Below are positions 53,775-62,803 of a stretch of DNA of 64,000 bases, piece after piece. The DNA is taken from positions 62,001 through 126,000 of the forward strand of contig JAMFRP010000031.1 of NCBI GenBank assembly GCA_026224775.1. Direction: 5' to 3'. The notes beneath the pieces are model-generated. The model had not been told where the DNA came from. It saw nothing but the letters and a program-made list of their open reading frames with translations, and made no database searches. The translations under genes and the position numbers were made by a program. Source of the DNA: Bacteroidota bacterium (GTDB lineage Bacteria > Bacteroidota > Bacteroidia > Sphingobacteriales > Sphingobacteriaceae). How positions within the stretch are numbered: position 1 is the first letter of the stretch; every line of letters starts with the position of its first letter.

Positions 53775-53825
53775 AACTAATTGTTTTATTAATGCTTTAA
53801 TAGCCGGGCACGTGGTTAAATTTTC

Positions 53826-53863
53826 TTTAGATACCGGGGCCACCACTCCCCGGTATTTCTAAA
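53826..53863. repeat. Hairpin between susD and nanA
   Basis: ATACCGGGG (53831-53839) and CCCCGGTAT (53848-53856) form a perfect 9-bp stem with an 8-nt loop, flanked by partly complementary TTTAG and CTAAA. It sits in the only sizeable gap of the susC-to-sialidase operon and may protect the susCD message or reduce read-through into the nan genes. Confidence 0.65.
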
Positions 53864-53913
53864 GTCTCTATTAAACCAAACTAATCCCCCACCTAAAGCA
53901 GAGTTTCTTTATA

Positions 53914-55473
53914 TTAAAATGATGAATAACCAGGTGTTTGCTTTAACAATGGATCGTTTACCAGCGTTTGCTTATCAATCGGCCATAATAAAGCGTATGC
54001 ATTTGCCACCGTCAATGCGGTATGTTCGTACACATAGTTGTCGCCCATGCTTCTTAAATCATACCATCTTTTTCCTTCAAAAATAAATTCAAAGAAACGC
54101 TCCTGTAAAATTGCCTCTCTGGGGTTGGCATCTACAGCCTGGTTAGGATAGCTCATTGTGGCCGCATCATAATTTGCACCATATGCCCTTGCCCTTACCA
54201 TATTAATCTCAGTAGCCGGGCTTTCGCCCAGGTAAACTTCGGCAGTCGCTTTCAATAAAAGCAAATCAGCATAACGGTATATTGGAAAGTCATTTGTGAT
54301 CGATCTTACCCCTGCATTTTGTTCGCCCGCGTATTTATCAACAAAACAGCCGGCCATTTTATATGCTCCGCTAACTTTGGTATAACATGGTTGTATGGTA
54401 GCCAGCCTCCTGCTGTCAAGAGGATTAAACTGCCTGAAAGTGGATATTTTTATAGGGGCCCGCAGCAAGCCACCCCAGTTATCGGTAGTTGCGTTAAACT
54501 GGCGGTTTTGTATTGAATCATAATAAGCAATTATCAGGTTATTTTGTGGTACAAATGAGCTTTGCACCCAAGCCATTGCATATTCATTAAGTGTATTGTG
54601 GATCGCGAATATGATCTCATTATTACCCCTGTTTGTAGTAGCAAAAACGCTTGAATAAGATGGCAATAGTGCTAAAGAAGGAACATTAGTCTGAATGGTG
54701 TTTAATGCCGTCAGCGCAGTTGTCGCATCAGCCGTGCTGGAATTATGACTGCTCGTCCATAAATAAACTTCGGCCTTAAGCATTAAGGTAGCTGATAATG
54801 ACCAGTATCCTTTTGAATTCATAAACGCGTAATTTGTACCAAAGCTGGCTACCGACTGATCTATATCTGATTTAATAAGCGTCATTACACTTGCCGCAGG
54901 TGACTGCGTCTGATTCAGGTTATTGATGTTAACCACAATAGGTGTAGTAGTTATAATAGCATCGCCCCAACTGCGGTAGATTTGGAAATAATAGAAAGCG
55001 CGCATGCCATAACATATACCCAGGTAATAACTTTTATTTGCTGGTGTAACAACGGTTGTAGTATTTAAATTGGCTATCATAGTATTGATTTGGCCAATGT
55101 TAAAATAAAAGTTATTCGCTGTGGATACACTAGGAGGGAAACCATAATTATTTACGCCTGCAGTATTCAGATCTAGCGTTTCCTCCCACATTTTTTCCAA
55201 TCCCTGTGTAGCTTCACCAGTAAATGCTGTGCTCGACCCGGGGTCAGTTCCAAATATATCTGCACGCATTTCACCTAAGCGCTGAAAACTTTCAGTCTGG
55301 GCACGAAAGACGCTGTGAATACCCGCAATATAAGCATCAAACTGCGTGGCTGTTTTAAAGTAAGTACTATTACTTATCTGGCTCACTGGCGACAGGTTTA
55401 GATCCTTGCGACAGGAAGGTATCAGGGTTAGTACACCCAATCCCGATAACAATATGATTATATATTTTTTCAT
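53914..55473 (-). CDS. SusD/RagB-type surface glycan-binding lipoprotein, third
   Basis: A 519-residue lipoprotein with lipobox LIPSC (cysteine 21). The N-terminal pattern SNSTYFKTATQFDAYIAGI and the C-terminal ILQERFFEFIFEGKRWYDLR are classical SusD signatures, placing it in the main SusD/RagB group rather than the SusD-like_2 group of the two proteins at 22-30 kb. It captures the sialylated or sulfated glycan at the surface for the third SusC, 17 bp upstream. Confidence 0.94.
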   Translation of the reverse strand: MKKYIIILLSGLGVLTLIPSCRKDLNLSPVSQISNSTYFKTATQFDAYIAGIHSVFRAQTESFQRLGEMRADIFGTDPGSSTAFTGEATQGLEKMWEETLDLNTAGVNNYGFPPSVSTANNFYFNIGQINTMIANLNTTTVVTPANKSYYLGICYGMRAFYYFQIYRSWGDAIITTTPIVVNINNLNQTQSPAASVMTLIKSDIDQSVASFGTNYAFMNSKGYWSLSATLMLKAEVYLWTSSHNSSTADATTALTALNTIQTNVPSLALLPSYSSVFATTNRGNNEIIFAIHNTLNEYAMAWVQSSFVPQNNLIIAYYDSIQNRQFNATTDNWGGLLRAPIKISTFRQFNPLDSRRLATIQPCYTKVSGAYKMAGCFVDKYAGEQNAGVRSITNDFPIYRYADLLLLKATAEVYLGESPATEINMVRARAYGANYDAATMSYPNQAVDANPREAILQERFFEFIFEGKRWYDLRSMGDNYVYEHTALTVANAYALLWPIDKQTLVNDPLLKQTPGYSSF

Positions 55474-55490
55474 TGTTAATTGATTAATAG

Positions 55491-58400
55491 TTATAAAGAA
55501 ACTGAAACGCCTAATACATAAGTACGCGGTGTAGGGTAGGTACCCTGATAAATGCCATTAATAGTAGTGGCGCCAGTAGCCGGTGAGCCGGGGGTAGCTG
55601 CTGCGCCGGCAGAAACCGGTGCTTCAGGATCAGGACCGCTGAAACTCTTTACATAAAAGAGATTTTCACCACTTACAAATATTCGTGCGGATTTAAACAC
55701 ATGGCTTTTTGCCAGCAGCGCTTTAGGGAAATTGTAGGACAGGCTGATCTCACGGCAGGCCATATAATTGCCGCTTTGATAAAATTCTGAATTCTCACCG
55801 TCCAAATTCGCGTTTCCATTATTGCCTCTTGTGTAATTAGCACCTGAACCTACCACCTGATCGGCATAAGTTACCCGTGGAATCATTGTATTGGTATTGG
55901 TTGGTGACCAGGAATTGGTCATTTCACTTATCATATTAAACGTTCCCTGGTACTGGCCTAATGACCTGGCTTCAAAATCATTATAAATTACATTCCCTAA
56001 TGAAAAATCGAACCGGGTATATAACGAGAATCCTTTATAAGAAGCATTAAAATTATATCCGCCTGTCCAATCAGGGAATATATTGCCCAGGTAAACCTGA
56101 TCGCGTGAGTCAATGATACCATCATGATTCACGTCTTCCCAGTTTACATCGCCCGGTACAATATGCCCACCCGGCCCGGCAGGAAGGTTTGGCCCGGTAA
56201 CGCCACCTATTTGATCATTGCGGTTTCCGGCTACAGCCTGTATTTGCGCCTGATTCTGGAAAATGCCAAGCTCTTTATAACCATATACCTGGCCTAGCGG
56301 CTGACCCTGCTGTATACCTTCTACATTGATCAACTTGCCGGTTTTAGGGTCAAATACCTGTGTGGTACCTACCCCATTATTGGGTTGGCCATTATTAGGT
56401 AGTTTCAGGACTTTATTTTTATCATAAGATGCGGTCGCGCCAAAATCAAGCCTGAATCCGTTAGGGCTGTTAATCAGATTAGCCTTTAATGTAAATTCAA
56501 TGCCTTTGTTCTGGTAGGTGCCGTCGTTTGTTAAAATACTTGAAAAACCTACATCAGTTGGCAAAGTCAGGTTTGTAAGTAGATTGCTGTTAATCTTATC
56601 ATAATAGTCCACAATTAAACTTATGCGGTCATGCAAAAAGCCCAAATCGATCCCCACATCCTTAGTGGTACTGGTTTCCCATTGTAAGTTAGGATCGGGA
56701 AGTTGTGTGGCGGTAATAGCGCCATTCCCATTATATTGAGGATATGTAGTTGTTGCGTTATAGGTGCCCTGATAAAGGTAGGGGTTGTTTTGTAAGGACC
56801 CTACATTACCGTTTGCGCCATAACTAATACGGGGCTTAATAGTAGATATTATTTTACTGATGCCTGAATTTTGAAAGAAATCTTCTTTTGCTATGTTCCA
56901 TCCGGCAGACATGCCCGGGAAATAACCAATCCTATTTTGAGCAGCAAATGCTGACACACCATCTTCCCTCAATACCGCAGTAAACAGGTATTTTTGATCA
57001 TAATCATAATTGAACCTTGCAAAACTGGATATAATCCTGAAATCTGTTTTGACACTGGTATTATTACCGGCTGCAAATAGCGTAGATGCGTTTGCAGTTG
57101 GTATATTATCAGTAGGCGCATTTGTTCCATAAACCTCATCACCAAAAGTTGATATATCATAATACTCACCTCCGGCTAATAAGTTGAAATTATTTTTCCC
57201 AAATGATTTAGTATAATTTAAAGTACCATCATAGGTCTGTGTGAATGTCCTATTATAAATTGTAGTTGAAGGCCGTGTTACGTTTCCACCCTGTGGGGTA
57301 GTGAACATCTGCGCTAAAGTTTGCGTTTCCTCAGTAAAGTTTTGTACCAGGTTTTCGTAATAATAACCGCTGCCTGATACTTTGAAAGATAAGCCAGGAA
57401 TTATAGTCCAGTTAACAGCTGCATTGGCTACAATATTATCAACCTCATTACTGTTTATTTCATGCTGCAGATAATATAATGGGTTACCGTCTGAGGCTGA
57501 ATTCCCGGGATCAGGAACTGTATTAGCCGCATTTAGCCATGGGTTAAAAGTTGGCTGTAACGATAAAGTCCGGTAAAATGTACTTAAATCGCTGGCTACA
57601 GGGCCTGCATTTTGTGAATCGGAGAAAGTAACACCGCTGGTTATTTCAACATTAGGCTTTACTTTATACGAACCGTTGAAATTTCCTGTATACCGTTTGT
57701 AGTCAGAACCGATAACAACTCCGGGCTCATGATAATAATCAAGGCTCGAGTAATAAGTACCCTTATCATTTCCTCCTGACGCGCTAAGGTAATGGTCTTC
57801 AGTTTGGGTATTTCTAAATACCATATCCTGAATTTCTTTTTCATTATCCTTGAAAATAATTTGCGTCCCCGGATCAGCAGGATCATTCATTAGCTGCCAT
57901 CCTTGTTTTAATAGATATTGATTAGATGGGGTTGATTCTTGTATGTCGTATTGTGCCAGCGCGGTAGGGGTTGTGCTTAACCCATACCCAGCGGAAGAGT
58001 TGATTGCCGCTAACGTGCGCCCTGAATTTATACCGCCTAACCTGCCGTAATAAATATATTGCTGCGCATCCAGAAACTGGTAACCTTGCCTATTCTGATT
58101 AAAGCCTGTAGTATATTTATAATTTATATCAGATGATCCCTGCTTACCCTTTTTTAAGGTAATAAGTATAACACCGTTGCTTGCTCTTGAACCATAAATG
58201 GCTGTTGCCGCAGCATCTTTCAAAACATCGATAGAAGCAATATCTTCTTCAGCTATATCATTATATGACCTCACCACTCCATCCACAATGATAAGTGGTT
58301 GCTGTGGACTACTGATAGAAGCGCCCCCGCGCAGGGTAATTAATGGTGCCGCCCCTGGCTGACCTGTCTGGCTGATCACCTGCAAACCGGATACCGTTCC

Positions 58401-58841
58401 CTGTAATGCCGTTGCCACGTTAGCGCGAGGCTGCGTAGCTAAAACTTGTTGATCAAGCTTAGCCACAGCACTGGTTACCGTTTCTCTTGATTGTGTACCG
58501 TAACCAACAACCAAAACTTCATTTAAATTTTTAGTTTCCGGCGCCAGGGATACGTTAATAGCACCTTGGCTTTTAACCTTTACTTCTGTTGGTGAATAAC
58601 CAACAAATCTAAATACCAACACATCTCCACTTGCAGCTTTAATGCTGAATGCCCCATTTACATCAGTTTGGGTGCCAATATTGGTTCCCTTTACCATAAC
58701 AGTAACTCCGGGTAGAGGACTGTGATCATCCGAAGCAATAACCTGCCCGGTGATTTTGATGTTTTGGGCCTGAACTACGGAACAGAGAAGCATCCCCATT
58801 GCCAATAACCATGCCCGGTAGTAAGTAAAAATTCTTTTCAT
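55491..58841 (-). CDS. SusC/RagA-type TonB-dependent outer-membrane transporter, third
   Basis: A 1116-residue receptor. It has a signal peptide (cleaved near VVQAQ), a regulatory-like domain (IKITGQVIASDDHSPLPGVT), LNEVLVVGYGTQSRETVTSA with the TonB-box-like LVVGYG, and a plug with PLIIVDGVVRSYNDI and SIDVLKDAAATAIYGSRASN. The barrel ends RTYVLGVSVSL. It is the first gene of the minus-strand operon susC-susD-nanA-nanM-MFS-esterase-epimerase-sialidase. Two 22-bp repeats in its upstream region are the likely operators of the divergent FadR-type protein. Confidence 0.95.
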   Translation of the reverse strand: MKRIFTYYRAWLLAMGMLLCSVVQAQNIKITGQVIASDDHSPLPGVTVMVKGTNIGTQTDVNGAFSIKAASGDVLVFRFVGYSPTEVKVKSQGAINVSLAPETKNLNEVLVVGYGTQSRETVTSAVAKLDQQVLATQPRANVATALQGTVSGLQVISQTGQPGAAPLITLRGGASISSPQQPLIIVDGVVRSYNDIAEEDIASIDVLKDAAATAIYGSRASNGVILITLKKGKQGSSDINYKYTTGFNQNRQGYQFLDAQQYIYYGRLGGINSGRTLAAINSSAGYGLSTTPTALAQYDIQESTPSNQYLLKQGWQLMNDPADPGTQIIFKDNEKEIQDMVFRNTQTEDHYLSASGGNDKGTYYSSLDYYHEPGVVIGSDYKRYTGNFNGSYKVKPNVEITSGVTFSDSQNAGPVASDLSTFYRTLSLQPTFNPWLNAANTVPDPGNSASDGNPLYYLQHEINSNEVDNIVANAAVNWTIIPGLSFKVSGSGYYYENLVQNFTEETQTLAQMFTTPQGGNVTRPSTTIYNRTFTQTYDGTLNYTKSFGKNNFNLLAGGEYYDISTFGDEVYGTNAPTDNIPTANASTLFAAGNNTSVKTDFRIISSFARFNYDYDQKYLFTAVLREDGVSAFAAQNRIGYFPGMSAGWNIAKEDFFQNSGISKIISTIKPRISYGANGNVGSLQNNPYLYQGTYNATTTYPQYNGNGAITATQLPDPNLQWETSTTKDVGIDLGFLHDRISLIVDYYDKINSNLLTNLTLPTDVGFSSILTNDGTYQNKGIEFTLKANLINSPNGFRLDFGATASYDKNKVLKLPNNGQPNNGVGTTQVFDPKTGKLINVEGIQQGQPLGQVYGYKELGIFQNQAQIQAVAGNRNDQIGGVTGPNLPAGPGGHIVPGDVNWEDVNHDGIIDSRDQVYLGNIFPDWTGGYNFNASYKGFSLYTRFDFSLGNVIYNDFEARSLGQYQGTFNMISEMTNSWSPTNTNTMIPRVTYADQVVGSGANYTRGNNGNANLDGENSEFYQSGNYMACREISLSYNFPKALLAKSHVFKSARIFVSGENLFYVKSFSGPDPEAPVSAGAAATPGSPATGATTINGIYQGTYPTPRTYVLGVSVSL

Positions 58842-58863
58842 AATAATTAGTTTTTAGTTTGCA

Positions 58864-58885
58864 TTATGTCATACATAAGGCAATT
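58864..58885. promoter_or_regulatory. Predicted GntR/FadR-type operator, copy 1
   Basis: TTATGTCATACATAAGGCAA lies in the susC-proximal part of the intergenic region, 23 bp before the SusC ATG. It contains the palindrome TATGT-CAT-ACATA with the GT-N3-AC core of GntR operators. It shares 19 of 22 positions with copy 2. Confidence 0.65.
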
Positions 58886-59050
58886 ATAAATAATTAAAAA
58901 TTTAATTACAAATAATTAATATATAAATTTTACTAATTGATTACCTGCGTGTTATAACTACACTTTGTAAGCATAGAAGGAAAAGTTGCGTTGATTTAAT
59001 GTATAGGGCTATTTTGAGCCTAATCTTGAAGAATAAATATTAAAAAAGAT

Positions 59051-59072
59051 TTATGTCATACTTTAAGCAATT
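59051..59072. promoter_or_regulatory. Predicted GntR/FadR-type operator, copy 2
   Basis: TTATGTCATACTTTAAGCAA, in the same orientation as copy 1, begins 187 bp further along and ends about 100 bp before the regulator gene start. The core GT-CAT-AC is conserved. Confidence 0.6.
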
Positions 59073-59170
59073 TTTATAAAATTATTTAGAGTACGAGAAA
59101 CTTATTGTTTATTTACACCAACATTACTTTACAATTTATTAATAGGCCTTCTTGTTAAACATATTAAACT

Positions 59171-59878
59171 ATGAAATCTAATCCCTTCATTGAAAGTCTG
59201 CGCAATGTTGATAAAAGTTCGCTTGTAGATAGGGTAGAGAAAAACTTAGTTGAACTTTTTATTGAAAAAGATTTCAAGGTCGGAGATATTATTCCCACAG
59301 AGCTTGAATTAACACAGGCCCTGGGTGTAAGCAGAACTGTTATTCGTGAAGCATTGCTTCGGTTAAGGATGATTGGGCTTCTGGATTCAAAAAAACACAG
59401 AGGAGCTGTCATTACCAGTCCGGACCTTACTTCTATCCTGCAAAAAAGCATGAACCCGCAGATGCTGGATGATGCAACATTAAGAGAAATATTTGAAATG
59501 CGCCTTTCACTCGAAATAGGGATGGCTGACTTTATCATACAACGGGTAACACCGAAAGACATTGCGGAATTAAAATTGATTGTTAAATCGGAACCCAAAA
59601 AATCACAGGCACATTTGTTTCAAATTGAGCATGAGATCAGATTTCATGGTAAGTTATATGATATAACAGGCAATGAAACACTTAAGAATTTCCAAAAAAT
59701 GTTGTTACCGGTATTTGATTATGTCCACAAAAGCGGGTTGTTAAAAAAACACGTCGCTACAAATCAATATGTTTCACACGCCGGCCTTATCGAGCTTATA
59801 GAACAGGGTTCAGCCGAAAAGCTGAGAAACGGGATACGTAATCATTTGGAAAATCACTTTTCACGCTTATTTTTATAA
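59171..59878 (+). CDS. FadR/GntR-family regulator of the glycan locus
   Basis: A 235-residue regulator of the FadR subfamily. The winged helix-turn-helix (about 17-80) has GDIIPTELELTQALGVSRTV followed by IREALLRLRMIGLL. The C-terminal FCD ligand domain (about 95-225) has FEMRLSLEIGMADF and a candidate metal site with histidines in HEIRFHGKLYD. It is divergent from susC across 329 bp that hold two GT-N3-AC repeats. By context it is the repressor or activator of the sialic acid operon. A sialic acid or breakdown product is the likely ligand. Confidence 0.88.
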   Translation: MKSNPFIESLRNVDKSSLVDRVEKNLVELFIEKDFKVGDIIPTELELTQALGVSRTVIREALLRLRMIGLLDSKKHRGAVITSPDLTSILQKSMNPQMLDDATLREIFEMRLSLEIGMADFIIQRVTPKDIAELKLIVKSEPKKSQAHLFQIEHEIRFHGKLYDITGNETLKNFQKMLLPVFDYVHKSGLLKKHVATNQYVSHAGLIELIEQGSAEKLRNGIRNHLENHFSRLFL

Positions 59879-59956
59879 ATAGGAGTTTTTTATCGTTCTA
59901 TAAGGTAATTAACTATATTATAATCAGATGCGGGAAAAGATGTTCTTCATCTCATT

Positions 59957-61132
59957 TCATCCAAAATGAGTAGTGCACCTTGAATTATTGGCGATAGTAC
60001 GAATAGTGTAATTTACAGGTGTTTCTCCCCCCCATAATGGAATTTCCTCCTGTAAAAGAATGCCATTACGGTCGCAAAAGTCATAAAAAACATCATCTTG
60101 CTGAAAATGCACACGGCTGAAGATCGCGTTAACATCTTTCAATTTGCAATTACGCAGTATCTCTGCTTTTGTTTCTGCAAGCCCAAAATTGGGATTAGAG
60201 CCTGCAGTCCACTCTACACCCATCAACTTTACTTTTTCACCATTCAAAAACGTTTGACCATTTACAAATTTCAGCTCCCGGAAACCGACATTGGCACTAA
60301 TTTTATCTACTGCTTTTTTACCATTTAAAATAGTCACATCTATATGGTAAAGATTTGGAAAGTCAAAATGCCATGCGTTTACTTTCGGCAAAATATAATT
60401 AACAATAGCTTCACCGTTTTCCCAAACTGGTTGAGCAATTGTTTGTAAAATAACTTTCCTGGTGGGTTGATTTTCTTCTGAGATAGAAACCAATAGGTTG
60501 ATGTTTTTATTAACGATTTGATCGAAACCTATTCTGATTTTTAATTTTCCGGATTGATGATCAGGATTTAAAACCGGCTCTGCATTTAAATAACTTGCTG
60601 CTGGTTTACCACTAACAATAAGATTAACTGATCGGATTATTCCTCCATCGTTTGGCCAATCAAATGAATCTCCAAAAGGCACCTTGTTGCGCCCAAGATC
60701 ATTATTGCAAGCCACAGTTATAGTGTTTTCAGCTCCGTAACTGACCCGTGCATCTAAATTAACAAAGATCTTATTAAACCCATCTCCAATATTCTCTTTA
60801 ACCTTTTTCCCATTGATGTAAATAAATGAGGTATGGTTAATAGCGCCAAATTGTAAAACTATATGCTTATTTTTCCATTGAGCGGGTATCATAACTTTTC
60901 TTTGATACCATGCCCATCCATAATAATTCTGAGTGTTTTTATCCACATTCCAGGTATGTGGTATTTTTACATCAGCGCTATTCTTCAAGTCTTTTTTAAA
61001 CCATTCTCCTGTCAGACCTTCAGTTTGTCTATCGATACAGAATTTCCATGAATCATTCAAGTTAATTGTATCACGTTGAGCAAAAACCGCATGGCTTATT
61101 AAAAAGAATAGGGCAGTATAAACAAATTTCAT
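59957..61132 (-). pseudogene. Truncated GH2 glycoside hydrolase, catalytic half missing
   Basis: 391 residues. It has a signal peptide (cleaved near VFAQ), then a GH2 sugar-binding sandwich (NLNDSWKFCID, IPHTWNVDKNTQNYYGWAWY), an Ig-like domain, and only the first strands of the barrel (FLNGEKVKLMGVEWT, FYDFCDRNGILLQEEIPLWG). It stops before the NE-containing acid/base segment and the nucleophile, and it ends in an unrelated-looking tail (SRCTTHFG). Complete family members usually exceed 600 residues. With the regulator gene ending only 78 bp away, a 3' deletion is the likely cause. The stub may still be exported, but cannot be catalytic. Confidence 0.8.
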
Positions 61133-61196
61133 ATTCGGATATTACGTTCAATAAATTACAAAAATGTTTGTGTTATGTGTATTTGATAGTGCAACG

Positions 61197-62729
61197 CTAT
61201 AATTTCTGTTTGCCCTGTACCATTAAAGCTAATAAGGCTTTCAAAGCTTTCACCTTATCGGGATATTGAGCGGCAAGATTGTGCTTTTCTCCAATATCAT
61301 TATTCAGGTTATACAATTGAGGTTCTGTGGAATTTCCTGTTTCTATATCTACTAAATTATTATAAGGGGCACCATTGTTCGGCGTAATATATTTCCATCC
61401 ATCCTTAACAATGGCGAGCGCCCCTCCCTGTTCTATATATACCGAACGCCCTTTATCAGATCTGCCCAGGAAAGCATCCATCAAGTTCTCACTATCGGTT
61501 GCATCCCCAGCTGGCATGGGTTGTTTAAGAAACGCAGAGAAAGAGGCCAGCAAATCCATCTGCGAAACCAACGCATCTGAAACTTTCGGTTTGATCTTTC
61601 CAGGCCACTTAATGATGAAGGGGATTCTGGTTCCTCCTTCCAAAGCACTGTATTTGCCGCCCCGCATTGGGCCGGCCGGCGTATGCCCATTTAATTTTGC
61701 TACGGCTTCATCCTGATAACCATCATTCAAAACAGGGCCATTATCACTGGTAAATATCACTATCGTATTTTTCTCCAGGTTTAAATATTTAAGCTGTTTC
61801 ATAATTTCACCAACGGTCCAATCCATTTGTAAAATAACGTCTCCCCGCAAACCTAAACCGCTTTTACCTTTAAAACGGGTTGCAGGCATCCGGGGTACAT
61901 GTGGTTCCGTCATAGCAAAATATAAAAAGAATGGTTTATGCTGATTTTCCTCTATAAAACCTTCCGCTTTTGCTAAAAATGTTGATGATACTTCTTCATC
62001 CACCCATCGCGCCAATTTTCCGCCACTCATATAGCCAATTCTGCCTATGCCATTCACAATAGTCCCATCATGCCCCTGGCCCGGCGATGATTTTAATTTC
62101 AGCAGTTCCGGATGCTCTTTTCCTGTAGGATCATTGCCTATTTTTTGGGCATAATCTACCGCAATAGGGTCATTAGGGTCTAATGCTACAATATGGTGAT
62201 TTTCTAAAAACACAGTTGGTACTCTGTCTGCTGTTGCCGGGAAAATGAAAGAATAATCAAAGCCCACCTCATTTGGCCCCGGTTTAACTTCTCCATTCCA
62301 ATCTTTTGCCACAGCATTTCCCAGGCCCAAATGCCATTTACCCACTATCCCGGTTTTATATCCGGCTCTTTTAAACATATTGGGTAAAGTGGTTTTATCG
62401 GTAGGGATGATCAAAGCCGCATCACCCGGTAAAATGCCTGTACCTTTTTTGCGCCAGGGGTATTCACCCGTCATCAGGGCATACCGCGATGGCGTACACG
62501 TTGCCGAGGTACAATGCCCGTTGGTAAAACGGATACCTGCCGCGGCTATCTTATCCACATTTGGCGTATGAATTTTAGTGGCCCCATAACAGCTTAAATC
62601 GCCATAGCCCAAATCATCCGCATAAATGTAGATAACGTTTGGGCGACTGACATTTGATTTTGATGAGTTTTGCCCCGCCGCAGTAAATGCGGCTAAAATA
62701 AACAGTAAGGCTAGCAGATTTTTATTCAT
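61197..62729 (-). CDS. S1-family sulfatase (arylsulfatase type)
   Basis: A 510-residue exported sulfatase. Signal peptide of about 20 residues (near AAGQ). The formylglycine site is C78-T-P-S-R82 in SATCTPSRYALMTGEY, so maturation needs an anaerobic-type or FGE enzyme not found here. Metal ligands include D38 and D39 in YADDLGYGDL, and FTSDNGPVLNDG later. GKWHLG carries the lysine and histidine of the active site. It resembles carbohydrate sulfatases for galactose or GalNAc sulfate; the exact regiochemistry is not determinable by eye. It lies between the second sulfatase and the truncated GH2, all on the minus strand. Confidence 0.9.
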   Translation of the reverse strand: MNKNLLALLFILAAFTAAGQNSSKSNVSRPNVIYIYADDLGYGDLSCYGATKIHTPNVDKIAAAGIRFTNGHCTSATCTPSRYALMTGEYPWRKKGTGILPGDAALIIPTDKTTLPNMFKRAGYKTGIVGKWHLGLGNAVAKDWNGEVKPGPNEVGFDYSFIFPATADRVPTVFLENHHIVALDPNDPIAVDYAQKIGNDPTGKEHPELLKLKSSPGQGHDGTIVNGIGRIGYMSGGKLARWVDEEVSSTFLAKAEGFIEENQHKPFFLYFAMTEPHVPRMPATRFKGKSGLGLRGDVILQMDWTVGEIMKQLKYLNLEKNTIVIFTSDNGPVLNDGYQDEAVAKLNGHTPAGPMRGGKYSALEGGTRIPFIIKWPGKIKPKVSDALVSQMDLLASFSAFLKQPMPAGDATDSENLMDAFLGRSDKGRSVYIEQGGALAIVKDGWKYITPNNGAPYNNLVDIETGNSTEPQLYNLNNDIGEKHNLAAQYPDKVKALKALLALMVQGKQKL

Positions 62730-62803
62730 GATAAAACATTTATAGTATTAGAAATTACCTGTTACGATAACTTAAACTTATAATGGTGTGCGTATCTGTG
62801 ATA

